In this document: positions 32,876 through 41,126 of the stretch, in pieces | Layout: each line of letters starts with the position of its first letter | Numbering within the stretch: the stretch's first letter is position 1 | IMG/VR virus record: IMGVR_UViG_3300046744_000223 | Location: 108,941-172,940 of that record | Reading direction: 5' to 3' (one strand) | DNA: 64,000 nucleotides | From: a virus | The notes under the pieces: generated by a model | Told to the model about the DNA's origin: nothing | The model's input: only the letters and a program-made list of their open reading frames with translations | Databases searched by the model: none | Position numbers and translations under genes: made by a program

Positions 32876-34660
32876 TTACCCATCACATGAGACACAATCG
32901 GGGTCAGTAGCTCTCATAGCGATATCACCGCGGAGTACTGATTCAGTTCTCATATAATATAGGGTTTTGATTCCTTCCTTCCAAGCTTCCATATGGACTT
33001 GATTAATCCACTTAGGACTTGCTTGAGATGGAAATGCAAGATTTAGGGAAACTGCTTGGTCGACATATTGTTGTCTGATACCTGCTTGTTTTACTAATTC
33101 CAACTGATTGATTTCTTTGAATGTTTTAAATACATCTTTCATCCAATCAACTTGCTTATTGTCGATATCAATTTGCTCGATACTTTCTTTATGTGTGAGT
33201 TTACCATTAACGTATCCCCAATTGTCCAACTCATTCAAGTCTTGGACTGAACCACCATCTTCGAGGATTTTACCCCAAGTATCTTTGTTGTTGATACCAA
33301 CTTTACGTAGCGCTCTCTCCAACTCTTGATTCTTACGAATAAATGTACCCTTTGCGGTTTGTTCAGTAAATACGTTTGCAGCCCATGGTTCTATACCGGC
33401 CGAAACGTTACCACTTAACTTAGAGTTAGATACCGTTGGAGCGATAGCTCTCAAGTGAGTATTTCTCAACCCACTACCAACACACCATAAAGGTTCTCCG
33501 TACTCATTAGCCAAATCTCTCGATGCTCTCTCAGACTCAATTTTGATTTGAGAGAATATCTTACGAGTTTCGAATTGAGCAGGTAGTCCTTCGAATGACA
33601 TACCCTTTTGTTGTAAGTATGTGTGCCATCCAAGAACACCAAGTCCTAAAGCACGTCCCTTTTCAGCTGAACGTACTGAGTTCTCAAAACCTCTCATATT
33701 CTTAGCTCTCTGAATGAACTCTTCGAGTACACCATCCAAGAACCATGTTGCTGTATAGATTAAATCGGTGTGTTTCCACTCATCGTACTTAGATAAGTTC
33801 AATGATGATAAACAACATACAAAGGAGTGTGACTCATCGGTATGTAATGTAATTTCAGAACATATGTTAGTCATATGAACCTTCAACCCATTGTTTTTGT
33901 ACATCTCAGGATTTTGTTTGTTAACATTACCCTTATACATTATATATGGCTGACCAGTTGCCTTACGTTTCTGAAGTACCTTACCCCATTTACTACGTGC
34001 TTCGGGATTACCATCTTCTAACTTTCTCATAAACTTATCACCAACGATTACACATTGATTTAAGTTCAAACATTGACGATTTACATCACCCTTTGGTTCA
34101 CGAATTTCAATCCACTCATCAAAGTCATCGTGTTCAATGTTTAGATTCACCGATGCAGCACCTCTACGTACAGCTCCTTGGTTTGTTGCAAGGATTGTAG
34201 AGTCGTAAATCTTAGCGAATGGTACTACACCATCAGATGTTCCGTTTTGAGTGATTTTAGCACCTGCTGGTCTAATCATATTGATACCAACACCTACACC
34301 ACCACCATGTTTAGCAAGTAACATCAATTCAAGGTTCTTTGACCCAATCTCTTGGATAGAGTCACCTACATCAATACCAAAACAACTGATTGGTAATCCT
34401 CTATCAGTTCCGGTGTTCGATAATACAGGTGATGCTAGATTTAACCAACCCTTCCATATGTAATCAAAAAACTTTGACGCCATTTGTGGTTTGTCAAGTC
34501 TACGTGCTACTGCCGTAGCAACTCTCCAATAAGCATCTTTTGGCTTTTCACCTGATAGTAGATACCCTTTGGATATAGTCTTAACATATATTTCAGTATT
34601 TGCCCATGTTGGGAAGTCTACTCCAAGCTCCCAACCTAATTCTTCTCCGTAATTCTTCAT
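32876..34660 (-). CDS. nrdA: class I ribonucleotide reductase, large subunit
   Basis: A 594-residue NrdA lacking the N-terminal ATP-cone domain, hence shorter than the cellular enzyme (about 760). The catalytic residues appear in LASPVLSNTGTDRGLPISCF, in HMTNICSEITL (N-x-C-x-E) and in CCLSSLNLS; the C-terminal redox pair is DPDCVSCDG. The product reduces ribonucleoside diphosphates. It lies 6 nt after nrdB and before thioredoxin. Loss of the ATP cone suggests it is not inhibited by dATP. Confidence 0.95.
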   Translation of the reverse strand: MKNYGEELGWELGVDFPTWANTEIYVKTISKGYLLSGEKPKDAYWRVATAVARRLDKPQMASKFFDYIWKGWLNLASPVLSNTGTDRGLPISCFGIDVGDSIQEIGSKNLELMLLAKHGGGVGVGINMIRPAGAKITQNGTSDGVVPFAKIYDSTILATNQGAVRRGAASVNLNIEHDDFDEWIEIREPKGDVNRQCLNLNQCVIVGDKFMRKLEDGNPEARSKWGKVLQKRKATGQPYIMYKGNVNKQNPEMYKNNGLKVHMTNICSEITLHTDESHSFVCCLSSLNLSKYDEWKHTDLIYTATWFLDGVLEEFIQRAKNMRGFENSVRSAEKGRALGLGVLGWHTYLQQKGMSFEGLPAQFETRKIFSQIKIESERASRDLANEYGEPLWCVGSGLRNTHLRAIAPTVSNSKLSGNVSAGIEPWAANVFTEQTAKGTFIRKNQELERALRKVGINNKDTWGKILEDGGSVQDLNELDNWGYVNGKLTHKESIEQIDIDNKQVDWMKDVFKTFKEINQLELVKQAGIRQQYVDQAVSLNLAFPSQASPKWINQVHMEAWKEGIKTLYYMRTESVLRGDIAMRATDPDCVSCDG

Positions 34661-34666
34661 AACTTA

Positions 34667-35659
34667 TTAAAATATATCGTCCCAATCTTCACCTTCATTT
34701 GCCTTACTATAATCAGTAGGTCTCAAAGCGAAGAAGTCCGTATGTGTATGTCCACCAGTTAAGTGATAGAACCATTCTAATTGTGCTGCTGAGTCTTCAT
34801 CGTATGTAAACGTTGATTCGTAACCCAACTCATTTAATTTTTCATTTAATCTTTGATTGATAAAGTTCTTTAGGTCTTCTTTTTTAAGATTCTCTAAATC
34901 ACCCATCTCAAACATCTTATCAATGTATTTGTGTTCCAATACTTGAATCAACTTTGCAGCCTCTTCGATTGAATCCTTACAATCATCTAATAGTTCAGGA
35001 TATTCATTACACATATGTTTGAATAACTGACACCCCATTCTTGAGTGTAGTGACTCATCACGTACTGACCACTTCATTTGTTGACCAATACCCTTCAACT
35101 TGTTTCTCATTTGGAATGAGTACAATACTGCAAATGATGAGTAAAGTGCAACCCCTTCGGTAAATGCTGAGAATATAGCGAGTGACCTTGCTACCTCTTT
35201 ACGAGCTTCTGAATTATTCTTCAAATCTTCGGAAGTGTAATTGTTTGTAACTTCAGCCAAGTTCTCAAAACGTTCAGCAGTAGCAGGTTCGTGTAAGAAT
35301 GCCTCAAAGTCTTCCAATCCAAGTGACTCATTCAAATATGAATATGCAGTTGCATGAATGGTCTCTTGTGAACCGAACATCATAGCCATTTGCTTAATCT
35401 CATGCTTTGGAAACCAATTAGTGACCATAGTAGTCCAATAATCAGATACAGCACATTCCGTTTGTGCAAATCCAAGTAGGATATTACCCACTAAGTTCTT
35501 TTCTTCGGCGGTTAGATTTTCATTCCAATCCTTAATATCACCTTGCATTGGTATTTCGGTATGTAACCAAAAAGCTTGTGCTTGTTTCAACCAACCTTCG
35601 GTGTAATATTCTGGATATTCAAATGGTTTGAATGGTACTCGATTATCAAATAGACCCAT
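34667..35659 (-). CDS. nrdB: class I ribonucleotide reductase, small subunit
   Basis: A 330-residue R2 protein. Metal ligands and the radical tyrosine are visible in FAQTECAVSDYW, in QETIHATAYSYL (E-x2-H-x3-Y), in the Glu of FTEGVALYSSF and in RDESLHSRMG (E-x2-H). The C-terminus NEGEDWDDIF is the acidic peptide that docks on NrdA. A ribosome-binding site AAGGAA precedes the ATG. It probably generates the tyrosyl radical on a di-iron centre. Confidence 0.95.
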   Translation of the reverse strand: MGLFDNRVPFKPFEYPEYYTEGWLKQAQAFWLHTEIPMQGDIKDWNENLTAEEKNLVGNILLGFAQTECAVSDYWTTMVTNWFPKHEIKQMAMMFGSQETIHATAYSYLNESLGLEDFEAFLHEPATAERFENLAEVTNNYTSEDLKNNSEARKEVARSLAIFSAFTEGVALYSSFAVLYSFQMRNKLKGIGQQMKWSVRDESLHSRMGCQLFKHMCNEYPELLDDCKDSIEEAAKLIQVLEHKYIDKMFEMGDLENLKKEDLKNFINQRLNEKLNELGYESTFTYDEDSAAQLEWFYHLTGGHTHTDFFALRPTDYSKANEGEDWDDIF

Positions 35660-35717
35660 AGGGATTCCTTGTTAAATTGTTAGACATTATGTTAATTGGG
35701 GTGGTAATATATAGTCT

Positions 35718-37076
35718 CTAAAAACCGATATCACCACTCATTTCTTTATATTTTTGTGCCAATTCTTTTCTTACTAAACTCTCCCCTTGTTTCATATCTT
35801 TTTGAGTTTGTCTACCATTTATAGAATCCTCATTATATATGTGAATTTGGCCAGTTGAGAAGTTTGCTTTGGATGGGAATGTCATACCATCAGGTCCAAA
35901 TCTATTCTTAATTACGTGCCATCTACCAGTTCCAGCGAGTTTATCTTCAATCTTACGAGATAATGATACCACAAAATCAGCAGTCATCATCTTGGAGAAT
36001 GACCCAGCAATCTTAGTACCTGTAATGATGTCATCTTCTGCACCACTTCTATTAATCTGAGATGCTGTAAAGACTGGAACTTCATACTCACCTGCCAAAC
36101 CTCGTAGGTCTTCAATAATTTCTTCCAACTCCTCGTGTCTTTTTTCTTTTTGTGGCCCTCTTAAAAGGTCAGCGTAATCCACGATAACCAAATCCGGCTT
36201 CTTACCTTGTAAGGTCATCTTATCCATATGTGCTTTTAACGAAGTTACACCAGCTGTTTTAGTTGGATAGTGTTTGATTACCAAGTCACCTTTTACATTT
36301 TCAACTGCCTTTTGGACATCCTCCATATTATACTTTAGGTTAGCAACTGCTACACCACTCAAAACAGCATCATATCGCTGACCCGTATATCCTTCATTTA
36401 ATTCCAACGTATAATGAGCTACTGTTTTACCGGCTTTCATAGCATTGACACCAATATTAACTAATGCCCAAGACTTACCAATTCCAGGAGGAGCTGCGAA
36501 TAAAATTAACTCACCTTTACCAAATCCACCTTGAGTTATTTCGTCAACGACATCCCATCCAGTCGAAACTACATTACGGACTGTATCTTCGTATCTATCC
36601 GTAATCATTATTTTATAGTCGTGTCCAATATCCGAATCCTGACCGGCTTTCATAGCAGTATCAATGTTCTTCTTTATGGTCTCGTATCTTCCATCCTCTA
36701 ATAGTGTTACCGAATCTAATATTGCATTCTTAATGGATTGGTTCTTACAAAAGTCTAAAACTTGGTCTTTAACATACGAAAGGTCATCACTATCTAAGTG
36801 ATTCCATGCATACTTTAAGGTGTCTACTACTGATGTTTTTAAAACATCTCGTTCAATGGAATTGACTTTAACTTTTAAGACATCTAATGTTGGCATGGTC
36901 TCATACTCATCAAAGTGCTTCATGATGTTGGTTACCAACCATTCAGATGCTTCAGAGTCAAAGTATTCCGGCTTTAGTATATCGTAGATTTGACGTGTAA
37001 ACGGCCTATCGGATATTATAGCAGATATTACCTTATTTTGAAATGATGTACTAAATTTACTTCCTAACTTCTCCAT
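35718..37076 (-). CDS. 41: DnaB-type replicative helicase (gp41)
   Basis: A 452-residue RecA-fold helicase. The Walker A is FAAPPGIGKSWALVNIG, Walker B is PDLVIVDYADLLRG, and FTASQINRSG with FVVSLSRKIED follow as motifs H3 and H4. The N-terminal 150 residues form the helical hairpin domain for hexamer assembly. It is the first gene after promoter P5. It unwinds DNA 5' to 3' at the fork; no primase gene is present in this window. Confidence 0.93.
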   Translation of the reverse strand: MEKLGSKFSTSFQNKVISAIISDRPFTRQIYDILKPEYFDSEASEWLVTNIMKHFDEYETMPTLDVLKVKVNSIERDVLKTSVVDTLKYAWNHLDSDDLSYVKDQVLDFCKNQSIKNAILDSVTLLEDGRYETIKKNIDTAMKAGQDSDIGHDYKIMITDRYEDTVRNVVSTGWDVVDEITQGGFGKGELILFAAPPGIGKSWALVNIGVNAMKAGKTVAHYTLELNEGYTGQRYDAVLSGVAVANLKYNMEDVQKAVENVKGDLVIKHYPTKTAGVTSLKAHMDKMTLQGKKPDLVIVDYADLLRGPQKEKRHEELEEIIEDLRGLAGEYEVPVFTASQINRSGAEDDIITGTKIAGSFSKMMTADFVVSLSRKIEDKLAGTGRWHVIKNRFGPDGMTFPSKANFSTGQIHIYNEDSINGRQTQKDMKQGESLVRKELAQKYKEMSGDIGF

Positions 37077-37083
37077 ATAGTTA

Positions 37084-37115
37084 CTAATATACGACTTTAA
37101 TTTGAACTATCCAAA
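37084..37115 (-). promoter_or_regulatory. promoter P5, TTTG-N20-TATATTAG
   Basis: TTTG (37112-37115) and TATATTAG (37084-37091) with a 20-nt spacer on the coding strand. The helicase ATG is 7 nt downstream, again leaving almost no leader. The unit can continue through nrdB and nrdA. Confidence 0.75.
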
Positions 37116-37116
37116 C

Positions 37117-37665
37117 TTAATTTAGTAAAAGAGGGGCTTTATGTATGTAACCCTCTTCACGCCTCGTAATATGTTTTTGAAATGGATAGTGTATGGTATG
37201 CATATACAGCCCATCTACTTCTACAAGATTACTTAAATCCTGTGGATTACCATTGTTTTTAAAATTATTACTAAGTCTATAACAATCATGATACTCTTCA
37301 TAACCCCCATATTTTGAATACAAATGTACAGGCCATAATTTTCTTTGAAAATGAAAATCAACAAAAACTCTAAGTTCAAATGAAATTTTCATAACTGTTT
37401 CGGCAATTTCCTTAATTTTAACAGGATCATATTCTCCTATAATAGCAAGGTCAATATCCCAAGATACCCACTCTTCTAATAAACCACCAACTACATATAG
37501 CTGATATTCTGATATATATTTTGATTCCGATAAACTCCTATCTATTAATGTTTTAAATAGAGGGTGTTCGGGACCACCTATACCATACCAACCAACTTCT
37601 TTAAGGTTATGATACTCAATAGTACCTTCCCATACTTCAGTTCTTAAATCAGGATTCATTAACAT
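37117..37665 (-). CDS. nucleotidyltransferase-fold protein
   Basis: A 182-residue protein with YVVGGLLEEWVSWDIDLAII, which resembles the G-G/S...D-x-D core of the pol-beta-type nucleotidyltransferase superfamily, and FVDFHFQRKLW as a possible third carboxylate strand. The usual Ser after GG is Leu. It may be an inactive or divergent member. It overlaps the RNase H gene by 17 nt and lies in the gp32-UvsX unit. Confidence 0.55.
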   Translation of the reverse strand: MLMNPDLRTEVWEGTIEYHNLKEVGWYGIGGPEHPLFKTLIDRSLSESKYISEYQLYVVGGLLEEWVSWDIDLAIIGEYDPVKIKEIAETVMKISFELRVFVDFHFQRKLWPVHLYSKYGGYEEYHDCYRLSNNFKNNGNPQDLSNLVEVDGLYMHTIHYPFQKHITRREEGYIHKAPLLLN

Positions 37666-38698
37666 GGTTTTTTAAATAACCATCTAATAAAGTAAATGAA
37701 TTACGTAACCATGAATCTACGTTTGAAAATGCAGTATATAATTTGTCATACATAAACATCTTCTTAAATTCTGGCACATCCAAAGTTGCCTCTTGTTCAT
37801 CCATAATCTCTCTAACCTTAGATTTGATTGAAGATGAGATTTCAGGATCTTTAAGTTGCATTAGATTGTAATTCATTTCGAGAGTTGTTACATTCTCAAT
37901 CAACTTTTGTGATAGTTTATCATCACACTCAGTTTTGATTTTAGATATGAATGTGTCCATTTCAAGAACCTCATCATTTAGGAATGTCATCTTATTAAGA
38001 ATGGTTTTAGGACCAACACCACGGACACCCTCAATGTTATCAGATTTATCACCCTCAATCATACGATAAAATACAAGATTTTGTGGTTTAACACCATAAT
38101 CCTTCATTACAAGTTCTTCGTCATACATTTTCTTCTTAGTTGGAGCGTATACCTTGATTCGGTGATTTACCAATTGTAAAAAGTCTTTGTCTGATGAGAT
38201 GATTGTAACGTTTTTCTTAAAGTAGTGATTTGCGAGATATGCCATGATATCATCAGCTTCTACATAATCAATATAGGTAAGAGAGATAGGTAAGACTTGG
38301 AGATACTCAATCAATCGTGTGAATTGATTTCTCATTGACACTTGTTGGTCCTCCAAATCTTCGTATCCAGCCAATCTATTGATTTTAGTCAGACCAGTAC
38401 GACCTTCCTTATAACCCTTATACATTGACTTTCTACGATTAGACCCACCTTTACCATCAAACACGATAACGACACGTGTAGGTTTCAATCTTCGGATGGT
38501 TGCAGCGGTGGACAAGAGAAATCCTGTCACACCACCACAATGTTCTCCATCATCATTCAACGCAGGTACTGCCCCAAATACTCTGATAAATTGATTTAAT
38601 CCATCTATGATTAGAACGTTATCATTTAGACTTTCGTCTTTAACTTCACTATGTTCTTTACTCACCTCATTGAGGAGTTCTGCGTATCTACTATGCAT
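37649..38698 (-). CDS. rnh: RNase H / 5'-3' flap exonuclease
   Basis: A 349-residue FEN-1-type nuclease, as in T4 RNase H. Acidic clusters appear in VLIIDGLNQFI, VVIVFDGKGGSNRRK, VEADDIMAYLA and IISSDKDFLQLV, followed by the helix-hairpin-helix GDKSDNIEGVRGVGPKT. It removes RNA primers and flaps from Okazaki fragments. It overlaps uvsX by 8 nt. Confidence 0.92.
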   Translation of the reverse strand: MHSRYAELLNEVSKEHSEVKDESLNDNVLIIDGLNQFIRVFGAVPALNDDGEHCGGVTGFLLSTAATIRRLKPTRVVIVFDGKGGSNRRKSMYKGYKEGRTGLTKINRLAGYEDLEDQQVSMRNQFTRLIEYLQVLPISLTYIDYVEADDIMAYLANHYFKKNVTIISSDKDFLQLVNHRIKVYAPTKKKMYDEELVMKDYGVKPQNLVFYRMIEGDKSDNIEGVRGVGPKTILNKMTFLNDEVLEMDTFISKIKTECDDKLSQKLIENVTTLEMNYNLMQLKDPEISSSIKSKVREIMDEQEATLDVPEFKKMFMYDKLYTAFSNVDSWLRNSFTLLDGYLKNHVNES

Positions 38699-39821
38699 CG
38701 AAATCTTCTACTTCTACGTTATCTATATTTGCCTCTTCACTTGATTTTTTGTAAGACATAATATATGCATCACAAATTTGAGAATAAATTGACTCTTTTA
38801 GTTCGGGTCTCTCTTGTAGGAGGTCTTCGAAATTCTTGGCTTGGAACTTAATCTCCTCACCAGTCTCTTTATCCGCGTAAGTGTACCAAGCACCACTTTG
38901 GTCAATCAGTTTATAACTCTTCATCATTTGTAACCAAGAACCATAATTATCGATACCCCTATCAAAGTAAATATCGTAATCTACCGAACGAAGTGGTGGC
39001 CCCATTCTATTCTTAACTACTTGAGCACGAGTCTTAATACCAACCACTTGGTCTACACCACCTACTTTGGATTTTAACTGACCCATTTGTTTCAGTCTCA
39101 ATCTACACGATGAGTGGAAAGCAATTGCCTTACCACCACTCGTTGTCCAAGGGTCACCAAATGATACACCTAAACGTGTTCTCAATTGATTGGTGAAGAT
39201 TAGTGAAATTCGTTCTCGTCCAATAAGATTAGTTACCTTTCTCATTGCCTTCGAGATGATGATAGCTTTCTGAGTTGCGTAACCTGCTTGGTCATAATCT
39301 GCTGATATCTCAACTTTAGTAGATGCACCTGCTACGGAGTCAACTACGATTGTAACCAATTTCTTCTTATCAGAAGAACGTACTGATTCAATAATTGAAT
39401 CAATTGCTTCAAAGATGTCTTCCACTGTTTCTAATGGAACATATAACATCTTTTTGACATCAACACCAATTGCTTCTAAGAACTCTTGATTCATTGCGTT
39501 CTCGGTATCTATATAGACTCCAAGACCACCTTTCTTCTGAGTGTCTGCAATTGAGTGAGCTGCCAATAGTGATTTACCACTACCTTCTAATCCTGTAATC
39601 TCAGTGATACGACCTACTGGTAATCCACCATTTGGTCGGTTTGAGATTGCTAAATCCAACATAGGGGAGCCAGTCGATACCCACTCATCTAAGTCGGTAG
39701 GAGTTGTCTCCGCCCCATCCAAGAAGAAAGCCACCTTATTGGCGGACTTAAACTTCTTGTTTAGGTTGGTAGCGAGGATAGAAGATAGCTCATCACGTGA
39801 ACTTGCCTTCTTCTTAGCCAT
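38691..39821 (-). CDS. uvsX: RecA-like recombinase UvsX
   Basis: A 376-residue RecA-family ATPase. The Walker A is ITGLEGSGKSLLAAHS, the Walker B is VTIVVDSVAGAS, and FTNQLRTRLGVSFGDPWTTS contains the loop L2 region and the conserved Gln. The N-terminal helix (KASSRDELSSILATNLNKKF) and acidic C-terminus fit UvsX. It drives strand exchange for recombination-dependent replication and lies just after gp32. Confidence 0.94.
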   Translation of the reverse strand: MAKKKASSRDELSSILATNLNKKFKSANKVAFFLDGAETTPTDLDEWVSTGSPMLDLAISNRPNGGLPVGRITEITGLEGSGKSLLAAHSIADTQKKGGLGVYIDTENAMNQEFLEAIGVDVKKMLYVPLETVEDIFEAIDSIIESVRSSDKKKLVTIVVDSVAGASTKVEISADYDQAGYATQKAIIISKAMRKVTNLIGRERISLIFTNQLRTRLGVSFGDPWTTSGGKAIAFHSSCRLRLKQMGQLKSKVGGVDQVVGIKTRAQVVKNRMGPPLRSVDYDIYFDRGIDNYGSWLQMMKSYKLIDQSGAWYTYADKETGEEIKFQAKNFEDLLQERPELKESIYSQICDAYIMSYKKSSEEANIDNVEVEDFDA

Positions 39822-39826
39822 ACTGA

Positions 39827-40588
39827 TTAGTCGTTAAATAAATCGTCAAATGCATCTTTTACATTAGATGCGGGAGAAGTTGATTGAGTTGGTTGAGATG
39901 TTTCAGCAACTGGCTGTTCTTTAGTATCTGATACTTCACCAGTTTCTAACCATTCTTTCAACATACCTTCCATTTCTTCATATGTTACTTTTTTGAACAT
40001 ACCTGGAAGTTCAATCTGCTCTTTAGATGATTCAATAATGTTTGAATCCTCAGAAATTGCAGTTGTGTTTGGTTTTACACGGATGTAGGTCTCAGGATAA
40101 GACTTACCCAATTCAGCAGCTGTTTTGAATTCTACTGTTACATCACGACCATTTACAGGATCGGTCAAATCACCATAATCAGGATCTGCGAAGAACCCTA
40201 ATAGTTCTTGGTAAACGTTTTTACCAAATCCCCAAAACTTAACACCTTCAGACTCTTCACCACGAACCAATACTGGTACGTATGTTCTCATCTTAGGAGT
40301 TAATTTACGAGACAATTGGTAATCATCACGATTTCCAGTTGCTTTCAACTTTTCAGCGAATTCCAATAAAGGGTCAGCCTCACCAAATGAACTTGGAGAG
40401 ATGATGTTTTTACCACCAAAACCAAAGTGGAAGTAAAGTTCAATAAACGGATTCGAAGCGTTGTGGGTGTAAGGTAAAATACGGATTTGTTGTTTACCTG
40501 GTTGTGGTTTCCAAAGATTATCAGTCTTTGTTACTTTTGTTTGAAGCGTGTTCAAACGATTGCGGATTGCATTTAAATCAATAGCCAT
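39827..40588 (-). CDS. 32: single-stranded DNA-binding protein (gp32)
   Basis: A 253-residue gp32 homologue. The core has WKPQPGKQQIRILPYTHN, YFHFGFGGKNIISPSSFG, DYQLSRKLTPKMRTYVPVLV and VKFWGFGKNVYQELLGFF. The tail ends in the acidic peptide NVKDAFDDLFND that contacts replisome partners in T4. The zinc-binding Cys/His set of T4 gp32 is not present, so this is the zinc-free form. P6 lies upstream. Confidence 0.92.
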   Translation of the reverse strand: MAIDLNAIRNRLNTLQTKVTKTDNLWKPQPGKQQIRILPYTHNASNPFIELYFHFGFGGKNIISPSSFGEADPLLEFAEKLKATGNRDDYQLSRKLTPKMRTYVPVLVRGEESEGVKFWGFGKNVYQELLGFFADPDYGDLTDPVNGRDVTVEFKTAAELGKSYPETYIRVKPNTTAISEDSNIIESSKEQIELPGMFKKVTYEEMEGMLKEWLETGEVSDTKEQPVAETSQPTQSTSPASNVKDAFDDLFND

Positions 40589-40627
40589 AATACTACTCTT
40601 TTTAATTATTAATTGTTAACTATGTCA

Positions 40628-40659
40628 CTAATATACAACATTTGGGTGACAAAACCAAA
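40628..40659 (-). promoter_or_regulatory. promoter P6, TTTG-N20-TATATTAG
   Basis: TTTG (40656-40659) and TATATTAG (40628-40635) with a 20-nt spacer, giving a leader of about 35-40 nt before the gp32 gene. The spacer and flanks contain the inverted repeat CATTTGG/CCAAATG. Confidence 0.78.
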
Positions 40660-40710
40660 TGTATTCTAAAATATTTTATTTTTTATTTTGTTGTTGTACT
40701 TTCGTACTCA

Positions 40711-40718
40711 TATAAATA
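40711..40718 (-). promoter_or_regulatory. late-type promoter motif TATTTATA
   Basis: The coding-strand octamer TATTTATA lies in the 141-nt gap between the 128-residue gene and gp32, upstream of P6. gp32 may therefore have an early and a late promoter. The rest of this gap is A/T-rich with no other recognisable signal. Confidence 0.4.
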
Positions 40719-40729
40719 TGGCGCTGGAG

Positions 40730-41116
40730 TTAATTAACGTCAATAATTCGGAATAAACTCGTCTTCATTACCTTAAACCCATCACCATCTGTAAGTATAA
40801 GTGAATTCCTATATTTGTTCCAATCTACTTGATACGATTTATCTAAATACCCACCATTTTCAGATGTTATTAATGTATTCAGTGAATTTATTGTGTACAT
40901 GGTATTCGATTCCTTCTTTCTATGTACCATAATCGTAGCTGGTAAAAATTTAACACCATTTGGTACTATATTATAACTTATTACCAACTCATTTGATGGT
41001 TTTAATTTTAGAACAAATATCTTACGGCTAAATATTTCATATGCCGATAATATATGTTTTACCATATCTTCGAATTCACTCTCAGTTGAAAATGTACATA
41101 ATAATTGTGTTCTCAC
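40730..41116 (-). CDS. conserved T4-like phage protein of unknown function
   Basis: A 128-residue protein beginning MRTQLLCTFSTESEFEDMVK, with KIFVLKLKPSNELVISYNIV and TIMVHRKKESNTMYTINSLN. The last segment resembles small conserved proteins found near gp32-type regions of marine T4-like phages. It is mixed alpha/beta, has no membrane segment and no catalytic motif I can name. It is followed by the gp32 promoter region. Confidence 0.65.
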   Translation of the reverse strand: MRTQLLCTFSTESEFEDMVKHILSAYEIFSRKIFVLKLKPSNELVISYNIVPNGVKFLPATIMVHRKKESNTMYTINSLNTLITSENGGYLDKSYQVDWNKYRNSLILTDGDGFKVMKTSLFRIIDVN

Positions 41117-41126
41117 CCATATCTCC

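Noticed and set aside
32794-32878. tRNA gene in the nrdA-thioredoxin gap
   Set aside because: A TTCG-containing arm and flanking GGT/ACC bases look tRNA-like, but the arms have wrong stem and loop lengths and no 7-bp acceptor stem with anticodon arm can be drawn.
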